NCBI GenBank assembly: GCA_000827325.1 | Contig: KN832901.1 | Location: 124,001-188,000 of the forward strand | Direction: 5' to 3' | DNA length: 64,000 nt | DNA from: Oidiodendron maius Zn | Lineage: Eukaryota > Ascomycota > Leotiomycetes > Myxotrichaceae | Shown here: positions 56,350-64,000 of the stretch, piece after piece | Numbering within the stretch: the stretch's first letter is position 1 | How the letters are laid out: every line of letters begins with the position of its first letter | Position numbers and translations under genes: made by a program | The notes under the pieces: generated by a model | Databases searched by the model: none | What the model was told of the DNA's origin: nothing | What the model saw: only the letters and a program-made list of their open reading frames with translations

Positions 56350-58237
56350 CTACAGCTGTGAATCGATATCCATGCCGCCCTCCACAAAGTCGCCGTCAGT
56401 GATACACCCGTGACTGGCATCCTGCACGTTCTTGGCATACTTGGCCAGCGTGCCCTTCTTGTACTTTAACGGGGGAGCAACGAACTCCTTCCTCCGCTTC
56501 GCCAGCTCCACCTCTGGGACATCCAAATCAAGCAGCCTCTTCTCCGCATCGATCACCACTCTATCCCCATCCCGCACCAGTCCGATTGGCCCGCCTTCTT
56601 GGGCCTCCGGCACGATGTGCCCGATCAGGAACCCGTGGCTGCCACCACTGAACCGCCCGTCCGTGATCAGAGCGACATCATTCCCGAGACCCGCGCCCAT
56701 GATCGCCGAGCTAGGCTTCAGCATCTCTGGCATGCCGGGTCCGCCCTTAGGCCCCTCGTAGCGGATGACCACGACGGTCTTCTCGCCCTTCTTGATCTCG
56801 CCCTTCTCTAGCGCCGTGATGAATTCGTCTTCCGCATCGTAGCACTTCGCCTTGCCTTCGAACCGCAGGCCCTCCTTGCCCGTGATCTTGCCCACGCTAC
56901 CGCCCGGCGCCAGCGAACCGCGTAGGATCTGGATGTGGCCGGTGGGTTTGATGGGATTGGAGAGCGGACGGATGACTGTTTGGTCGGAGGGGAAGTCGGG
57001 GGCGTTCTCGTGGTTCTGGGCCAGGGTCTTGCCGGTCACGGTCATACCGGATCCGTCGATGAGACCCTCCTTGAGGAGGAATTTGAGCAAGGCCGGAGTT
57101 CCACCGATCTTGAAGAGATCGTTCATGACGTATTTTCCCGAGGGTTTGAGGTCGGCGAGGAAAGGAGTGCGGTCAGACACGGCTTGGAAGTCGTCGATCG
57201 TAAGCTTGACGCCTACACTGTCCGCGATAGCGATGAGGTGGAGAACAGCGTTGGTAGACCCGCCAGTGATGTTGACGACGATCATGGCATTCTCGAATGC
57301 TTGTCTTGTGAGGATGTCCTTTGGCCGGATATCCTCCTTCAAGAGATTGCGGATTGCCGTACCAGCGTCAAGGCACTCCTGGAACTTCTGCTCTGATTCT
57401 GCAGGGAAAGACGACGACCCCGGGAGTGACATACCCATGACCTCGATGGCAGTGGCCATAGTATTGGCAGTGTACATTCCACCACAGGCTCCGCCTCCAG
57501 GGCAGGCATTTCTGATGATATCAAAACGGGTCTCCTCATTGATATCACCGGAGAGGTAGGAGCCATAAGCCTGGAATGCAGATACGATATCAATAACCGC
57601 ATTATTCTGAGTGGTGGCGCAACCCGGCTTGATACTTCCTCCGTAGATCATGAGCGACGGCCTGTTCACTCTCCCCATAGCCATCATGACTCCTGGCATG
57701 TTCTTATCGCAGCCCGGAATCGAGATATTAGCGTCGTACCACTGGCCGCCCATTACCGTCTCGATGCTGTCCGCGATCAGATCCCTCGATTGCAGACTGT
57801 ACCGCATACCCTTGGTGCCCATGGAGATGCCATCAGAGACGCCAATGGTGTTGAATTGGTACCCGATCAAGCCAGCCTGCTCGACTCCCTTCCTCACCCG
57901 GTTGTTGAGGTCCAGGAGGTGCATGTTACAAGGATTTCCCGAGTACCATACTGACGAGATGCCCACTTGAGCTTTATTCCGTCCTTCCTCCGTCATACCT
58001 GTGGCATATAGCATGGCCTGTGATGCTCCTTGGGACTTGGGCTGGGTAATTGTTGCGGATATCTTGTTCAGCTTTGGCTCGGAGTCATTATCTCGACAGG
58101 CGGAGGTTGACGAAAGAGCGCGTCTGGTAGGGATCAGTTGTGGACATAAAATAGGAATTAGGTGCTCACATGTATTGCGAAGCCCTCCTTGAGCTCAGCA
58201 TGCGGGCATTGGCCCGCATCCTTAATTGGGGGAGCAT
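56350..58237 (-). CDS. ILV3: mitochondrial dihydroxy-acid dehydratase
   Basis: Third common enzyme of branched-chain amino-acid synthesis. An iron-sulfur enzyme of the mitochondrial matrix that dehydrates dihydroxy acids to 2-keto acids. Minus-strand exons 58237-58170 and 58123-56350 join in frame to 613 residues. The N-terminus is a basic presequence ([14 protein letters not shown] then SSRRASQY). ATG 58201 in the same frame is an alternative start. Cluster-ligand cysteines lie in PGCDKNMPG and [19 protein letters not shown]. The metal and substrate loop is [15 protein letters not shown] near the end. The product feeds valine, leucine and isoleucine, as does ILV5 26 kb to the left. A weak Gcn4-like TGACTAA is at 58383-58389, upstream. 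Confidence 0.97.
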
Positions 58238-58705
58238 CTTTGCAATAACCCTATGGTGTGTAGTCTTATAGCTTGACATCTGACACAACTTTCTTGGAAA
58301 GCTCCTTGATCGGAAGGATAGCCTTGTGCATGGTTAGTAATCCAAATACGCCAACGATGATTGGATGGGACATAACTGGTATTGACTAACCCCTTTAGAG
58401 TCAAACGGCACGAACTGGCACAAGGTTACAATGCGAGCGATTGGAGTCTGGCAAAGGAGTGTCATATCCTCCATCAAATCCAGCCCCAACCAGGTAAATT
58501 GCTACTGCAGCAAGCCGGTGGCTCGCCTTTCAACCTTTCTAATAATTTGCTGGCACGAAGGATGCACAATGCACTGCGCGACCATGCCTCATAATCTAAC
58601 ATTGATGACAAAAGGGTATTCTATTATGTGCAGCAGTCTATCCGTCACACCGAGATATTCTAAGCTAAATCTAATCAAAATAACGCGATGCTGGAGTCGG
58701 AGGCG
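58238..58705. other. ILV3 promoter and MET2 3' flank
   Basis: 468 bp between two minus-strand genes. Contains TGACTAA at 58383-58389. No gene recognised. Confidence 0.55.
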
Positions 58706-60328
58706 CTACCAGGCTGTGATATCACCGGCTTCGGCCTCGCCGAAAACACTTGTCTTCGTCAATGCTCCTACGCCATTCTCAACCATTTCCTCGCATCCTG
58801 GGCTGTCCATGATATCGGGCAGGACATCCTTCAGGAACTCGATAATATGGTTGTTTACCTGTTCAAACTGCAATAAGAAGGCATCATGACCCTCAGGCGA
58901 CTCGATCTTTCTTAGCCGCGCATTCGGAACCGACTCTGCAATCTCCCGTTGCTCGTCAAACGTAAAGAGTCCATCACTCTCAATACCTAGCACTAGGGTC
59001 GGCTGCTGGATTTGCGCCAGGGCGTCGCGGATAGGAGCTTCAGACGATGCAGGCACGCGGTACCGGGAAACGTCGTGGGTGTCAAGCTTACGGGTTATCG
59101 CTATATAGCAATTCCCATCAAATCGCTTGACAAACTTCTCACCTTGGTATCTGAGGTAAGATTGTGCCGAGAAGTATGTCGACGTTGACTTGGGCTTAAT
59201 TGGCGGGGATGGAGATTTGGGCCCATGAAATTGCGGGTCGGCGAAATCGGACGTCTTAGAGTCGCCATTGCCATTTTGCACATTCGAAATTGTAGGAATG
59301 GTACTAGAGCTGCTTGGTCTTGACGTAGATTGTCGAGTTGGCCTATGGCCATCGTTGTGGATGGCTAGATGTATCTCTGATGGAGTTGGAGGATTCTGAG
59401 GGTCATTTATAGTCTGTCGTTTCGAAGCATCTGGTGTGTTTCGGCCAAATCTAGCCTCGAAGGAATTCCGACTGCGATATGTGAGGAGGGCGGACATTCG
59501 AGCAGCCCCTAGACCTGTCGAAGGCGGGTCTGAAAAGGAATAGTACCCATCGTTGTACTTAGGGTCCGCATAGATGCTCTGACGCTGTGCTTCTCCCCAA
59601 CTGATACCCCACGCACTATGCCTGCTGGATGTCGCAATCGGGATAATCGTTCGCACGTAGTCTTTTCCAAAGTATGCCCATTCTAGTACCAGCATGCCTC
59701 CCATAGAGCCTCCGATGACTACAGCAATTTGCCTAACCCCCAAATCGTCTAGCAATAATTTGTGGAAGCTGAAACGAGTGTTAGCTGAGTAATTAATATA
59801 GAGGAGTGAGCACCTACTTGACATCGTCCCTTATGGTTGTTAAAGGAAATTCTGGCCCATATCTCTCGTTCCCCACGATCCCATCCTTACAGGTCACAGG
59901 GCTGCAACTGCCATAAGGGCTTCCCAGGCTGTTCATACATATAACAAAGAATCTAGAGACGTCAAAAGCTCGACCTCGGCCACCAATAAGTGGCCCCCAC
60001 CAGTCGCTCACATCTGCGCTACCTGTCAACGCATGGCAGATGACCATTACATTATCTCGATTGGGAGACAACCTCCCCCTGGTACTGTAGGCCAGCGGGA
60101 CATTGTAGAGCGTAACGCCGGATTCGAGAGTAAAGGAGGGTATGATCGCAATGGACTGGTCTGGAATGAGCGCTACGAACGGATTCTCCGACTGATCTTG
60201 TATTCTTTCTTGGTCGTATTCAGCATGTTATTCATCATTTCGGTTCTAGAGGCGTTTCTTTCCTCGCGCGATCACTCACCATATTTTGGCGATGGGATTG
60301 AGTCATTGGACTCAAGGTTCGCGGCCAT
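58706..60328 (-). CDS. MET2: homoserine O-acetyltransferase
   Basis: Acetylates homoserine with acetyl-CoA, first committed step from homoserine towards methionine. Cytosolic alpha/beta hydrolase fold. Minus-strand exons 60328-60280, 60196-59818 and 59768-58706 join in frame to 496 residues. The first exon encodes MAANLESNDSIPSPKY, and its acceptor is AAG (before 60196). Conserved blocks are ENPFVALIPDQ, NVMVICHALTGSADV and DWWGPLIG. The nucleophile is Ser164 in IGGSMGGMLVLEW. The acid is in GIESDGLFTFDEQ and the base in SPEGHDAFLLQ. Between lid and C-terminal catalytic part lies a ~90-residue Ser/Pro/Thr-rich insert (PTPSEIHLAIHN, RPSSSSTIPT) of the kind seen in other fungal MET2 proteins. 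Confidence 0.95.
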
Positions 60329-60700
60329 CGAAAAACTCGAGGACGAAGAACAAATCGTACCCGGAAACAGCTCAATATGGAGCCCGGATACGTATCAACG
60401 GAGATGTTGAAGAAAGGGGGCAATCGCCTGGAAGCGCGACAACTTTTTTGTTTTCGCTGCGATCGATAAGGTTTCAGAGGCTCCGATAAAGCAATCCCAC
60501 CTCGAGAGTACGAGGGAGATGTGGCAGTCAGTGTGTCGGCTAATCCTCGGCTTCGCTTGACGGTCGCGGGAAAATTTCAAGATGTCCGAGCATCGCGGGG
60601 CAAATGACGCGAGATCTCCTAGGAACTTGACTCAGACAAGTACACCAGTCTTTTCCTCTCTGCAAGGCCATCCCACTACAAGCAAATATACATCGCAAGC
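60329..60700. promoter_or_regulatory. divergent MET2/SER3-33 promoter region
   Basis: 372 bp between divergent start codons, carrying TGACTCA at 60628-60634. A second TGAGTCA (60299-60305) lies just inside MET2 exon 1. Confidence 0.6.
60628..60634. promoter_or_regulatory. candidate CPC1/Gcn4 site (TGACTCA)
   Basis: Exact TGASTCA motif 67 bp upstream of the SER3/33 start codon and about 300 bp from MET2. Position and the function of both genes fit cross-pathway control. Confidence 0.5.
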
Positions 60701-62489
60701 ATGTCAGAAGCACAAGAGATCCCCATCCGCCTGGCATCCAAGCCCTCCCAGCAATTGGGGGTGTCCAGCGTGTCGACGTCTCCTACCGCGACCTTTCATT
60801 CCCCGGGCAGCTTTGGTGGGGCGCTCACCAGAACAACGACTGGACCAGCACAGCGAGAACTGAAGCCCTTCGACACCACGGACATCAAGATCCTGCTGCT
60901 TGAGAATGTCAATCAGAGCGGCCGGGATATCCTGTTAGACCAGGGATACCAGGTGGAATCGCTAAAGACCTCTCTGCCCGAAGACCAATTGATCGAGAAG
61001 ATCCGGTGAGTCAATCCTCGAGAAATGTATTTTTCTTACATCTATATACATCTTAAAGTACAAGTCTCATTGTATCTTCTACAGGGATGTTCACGTTATC
61101 GGGATCAGATCAAAGACCAAACTCAACCAAAGAGTTCTCCGTGAAGCAAAGAACTTGATCGTCGTCGGATGCTTCTGCATTGGCACGAACCAGGTTGACC
61201 TCGACTATGCTGCAAGGCACGGGATTGCTGTCTTCAATTCGCCATTCGCAAATTCGCGCAGTGTTGCCGAGCTCGTCATCGCCGAGATTATTACCCTCGC
61301 TCGACAACTGGGGGACCGCTCCATGGAATTGCACAACGGGACGTGGAATAAGGTCAGCGCCAGATGTTGGGAAATTCGAGGCAAAACTCTCGGTTTGTTA
61401 CTACCATCTGGGGGCGTGCGCTTGAGCTAACGGCCCGCTCCAGGTATAATCGGGTACGGCCATATTGGCTCGCAACTATCCGTCCTCGCAGAAGCCATGG
61501 GCATGTCAGTCATCTACTATGATGTTGTCAATCTGATGGCTTTAGGAACAGCGAAACAGGTCGCTACTCTACCAGAGCTGCTTGGAGAGGCGGACTTCGT
61601 AACTTGCCACGTTCCCGAGCTCCCGGAAACGAAAAACATGATCGGTGCTGCCCAGTTCGAACAGATGAAGGACGGGAGCTACCTGATCAACGCCAGTCGA
61701 GGCAGCGTCATCGACATACCAGCGCTGATTAATGCTTCTCGAAACGGTAAGATTGCGGGCGCCGCCTTGGATGTGTATCCAAGCGAACCGGGCGGAAATG
61801 GTGATTACTTCACAAATAGCCTTAATCCATGGGCAGAAGATCTTCGCAGCCTGAAAAATATTATACTCACTCCTCACATTGGAGGCAGTACCGAAGAGGC
61901 CCAACGTGCCATTGGGGTTGAAGGTAACATGCCTGCAACTAGTACTGTGAAGTCCTGAATCTGACCGTAATTTAGTTGGCGAGGCCTTGGTCAGATACGT
62001 AAATTCCGGAGTTACGCTAGGCGCCGTGAATATGCCAGAGGTTAATCTTCGTTCTTTAACGCTGGATGAACGCGATCATGCACGGGTAAGTGACAACTTC
62101 AGGGCCAAAGCAACTATTAACCATGATAGGTTATCTACATCCATCGCAACGTCCCCGGGGTGCTGAGAAAAGGTCAGAATCCCTCTAACACTGTGCCAGT
62201 AGTGCTAACTTCAACTAGTTAACGAAATTCTCGGGGATCACAATGTTGACAAACAAATCACAGATAACAAGGGAGATGTACGTGCTCTTATTAGAATTAC
62301 ACCACTGATATTGACTCACAATGCATAGGTAGCATACTTGATGGCCGACATCAGCAACGTGCAAACTAGCGAAATCAAGGAGATTTCTGATAGCTTGGAG
62401 GCATTAAGCTGTAAGCCCATTTAGATTGTATACACAGTCCTATCATGCTGACTTGGGTAGCGCGCATTCTCACCCGCATTCTATATTAA
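60701..62489 (+). CDS. SER3/SER33: D-3-phosphoglycerate dehydrogenase
   Basis: First step of serine synthesis from 3-phosphoglycerate, NAD-dependent, cytosolic. Eight exons join in frame to 471 residues: 60701-61005, 61085-61392, 61444-61923, 61976-62085, 62130-62172, 62219-62277, 62329-62410 and 62461-62489. The N-terminal ~55 residues are Ser/Thr-rich. The substrate domain has IRSKTKLNQRVL and GCFCIGTNQVDL. The Rossmann loop is GIIGYGHIGSQLSVLAEAMG. Catalytic residues are Arg in INASRGSVID, Glu in YPSEP and His in LTPHIGGSTEEAQ. The C-terminal ACT domain (VIYIHRNVPGVLRKVNEIL) would confer serine feedback and ends LTRILY. The last five exons are only 29-110 bases long. Confidence 0.95.
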
Positions 62490-63049
62490 CTGCAATGTAG
62501 AAGGAAAAGGAAAATAGAAGATAGAAGATAAAACTTGGAGAAAAGCTTAGCATTCAACGGAAGCAGGTGGCGTTATTTGATTGCTCGGTCTTTTCAACAC
62601 CAGAGAGCATGGATAAAAGATAGCATTATTGGATTCTCTTCGTCAAATACACATTGACATCTTGAGGACGTATGCCAGATGTGCTGTTCCTTTTAAAATT
62701 TAAATTCAAGCCACCGTACTTAACCAGAGTGATGAGCCAAATGATGACCGAGAGGAAAAAGCCATTTGTCACAGTGCTGAGCCGTTAAATTATCGAACGA
62801 CACTTTAACCCAAGCGGAGGGTAGGTCTGCATTTAATATATGAAGATGTCTAACCCCCCGTCCCTGCGAAGCGAAAATCACCTAGTAGAGCTGACACAAT
62901 TGATAGAAGTGCAAAATGTCAAAGGTTACAGGATCGAAGGATTCATCAGTATGTGTGTGGAATCAGTTGTATTGAGTTGACTAAGGTTCTAAGCTGCATA
63001 TAACCACACAATATATATGGTGCGCCGCCACTCGCTACGTTACGGATAT
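62490..63049. other. AT-rich region between SER3/33 and retroelement fragments
   Basis: About 560 bp, AT-rich, with no gene recognised. It may include further eroded transposon sequence but nothing can be named. Confidence 0.5.
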
Positions 63050-63471
63050 TCAGATCACCCGTTCGGATCCGAATGCCCGAATATCCTTCACAATATATGT
63101 TACTGTTTGATTACCCTCTCTGCAATCACAGTAGGGATTTTTAGCTTTCTTGATCTTGTATAGGTAGGCAGCTAGAGCCACTTTCCCACTTCGTAATTGG
63201 ATCACGATTGCCGCTAAAGCTTTCGGGAGTCCATCATATATAGTAAGTATATCCTTCCGGATTGTTTTACCGAACCACTTCCGGTACAATTGGCCGGATT
63301 TATCATCTGTCCAGGTTTGTCCCTATTGTATCGCCGTCTCCTTTTTTAGAATGCGCTTGCATGATGCCTGCAGCTGCGTCATTGGCGGCGTCCAGCAGTG
63401 TTGTACTGGTATGCGTTGCTCGGTAGCTTCTTTAGCTAGACTGTCAGCCATCTCATTGCCGAGATGTATGA
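63050..63471 (-). mobile_element. non-LTR (Tad/LINE-like) retrotransposon fragment, RNase H to C-terminus
   Basis: Minus-strand reading from 63471 gives the last RNase H motif HLGNEMADSLAKEATEQ, then a run of about 30 codons to an in-frame TAG near 63325. It continues GQTWTDDKSGQLY and a C-terminal part with IVIQLRSGKVAL and CDCREGNQTVTYIV, where the LINE tail normally has a Cys/His zinc knuckle. This order (RNase H, then the QLRTG-like and Cys-rich tail) is that of Tad-type LINE ORF2 in fungi. The element is 5'-truncated, interrupted by a stop and clearly dead. Confidence 0.7.
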
Positions 63472-64000
63472 TTCATTTTTGTATAATCGCACCGAAAGTG
63501 AGCGATATATTTGATCCCATCAGGGGAAGGGTTAATTGGAAATAAATCATAATGCACCCGTTCGTACGGCACCATGGCACGATCTGGTTCCCGACGAGAG
63601 ATAATCTGCTTAGCTGTAGAGAGGCGACAGACCTCACAGGCATCATCGTACGAAGTGTTGGTGATATGGACACCTAACGTTTGAGATGGGAGGCCGTCCC
63701 CAGTCATAGCGGCCCCGTCGTTATCGTCGGGCTCTGGGCCATCGATTGGATTCTGGTCCTTACCAAGGCGGGCCGATGTCATAAGGTTCACCAGCTGGGC
63801 TGGGGTAACATTCACCTCCCACTTCCACATCTCATCAATTTGCTCCTTCCCCCAGTTCACTGTGACCTTGGTGCCGAGGCTCTTCATAAACTTGTATGCC
63901 TCCTGCACGGTCATCTTTAGACGCTTACTGCGGTCGACGGTGCTGATCGAGCTGTTCGCCAGTGCGGGCAGCCTCTGCACGGTGTCCTCCAGCTCCAGGT
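63472..64000 (-). mobile_element. Ty1/copia retrotransposon pol fragment (pre-integrase/integrase)
   Basis: Minus-strand frame open from the window edge to a stop at 63453. It encodes a region ending with the copia integrase N-terminal zinc-motif half CEVCRLSTAKQIISRR, then PYERVHYDLFPI and YIAHFRCDYTKM, where the DDE core should begin. Only the start of the integrase core is present; the frame then runs into the LINE-like sequence. The upstream acidic/polar part (TVQEAYKFMKSLGTK) may be gag-pre-integrase or protease-adjacent sequence. The element continues beyond the window. Whether the rest is intact cannot be seen. Confidence 0.65.

Noticed and set aside
9553-62489. A single secondary-metabolite or catabolic gene cluster
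   Set aside because: No polyketide synthase, peptide synthetase or pathway-specific regulator; the genes are mostly housekeeping.
1-64000. CRISPR arrays, bacterial operons, tRNA or rRNA genes
   Set aside because: None seen. The minisatellite lacks unique spacers, and no tRNA A/B box pair was recognised by eye; a tRNA search program would be needed to be sure.

Overview
The window is nuclear DNA from a filamentous ascomycete (Pezizomycotina). The evidence is the gene content (StuA, HapX, a class III chitin synthase, OPY2, an AA14-type secreted oxidase) and the many short GT-AG introns of about 45-90 bp. GC content is intermediate, and genes lie on both strands with no operons. I cannot place it below subphylum with confidence. 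Gene models below were built by joining reading frames across visible splice sites. Almost all close in frame, and exon lists are in the entries.

Layout. 0-11 kb: end of a quinone oxidoreductase, a dienelactone hydrolase-like gene, a secreted AA14-type copper oxidase, RFA1 (RPA70), COP9 subunit 3, and PRO2. 11-23 kb: the developmental regulator StuA, with about 8 kb upstream in which I recognise no protein gene. 23-34 kb: a small BRCT protein, a TACC-like coiled-coil protein, an RBR ubiquitin ligase, a PLP serine/threonine dehydratase-like enzyme, ILV5, and the NEDD8 E2 UBC12. 34-47 kb: class III chitin synthase, OPY2, a 17-bp minisatellite, trifunctional C1-THF synthase, and eIF3i. 47-55 kb: HapX, the SFP1-like zinc-finger factor, arginase, and a membrane GNAT. 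56-62.5 kb: ILV3, MET2 and SER3/33. 62.5-64 kb: degraded non-LTR and copia retrotransposon pieces.

How the genes relate. Several enzymes belong to amino-acid metabolism: PRO2, ILV5, ILV3, MET2, SER3/33, arginase, C1-THF synthase and a dehydratase. Exact TGASTCA cross-pathway-control motifs lie between MET2 and SER3/33 and between C1-THF synthase and eIF3i. An exact ATCTGATAA (SreA-type GATA site) lies about 190 bp upstream of hapX. CSN3 and UBC12 act on opposite sides of the NEDD8 cycle. OPY2 and the chitin synthase, both at the cell surface, are divergently arranged. I did not find a convincing new multi-gene system. The points most worth a second look are the AA14-type oxidase with a basic tail, the frame break in the BRCT gene, the open N-terminal extension and large upstream region of StuA, the dual-start C1-THF synthase, the hapX promoter site and the retroelement junction at the right edge.
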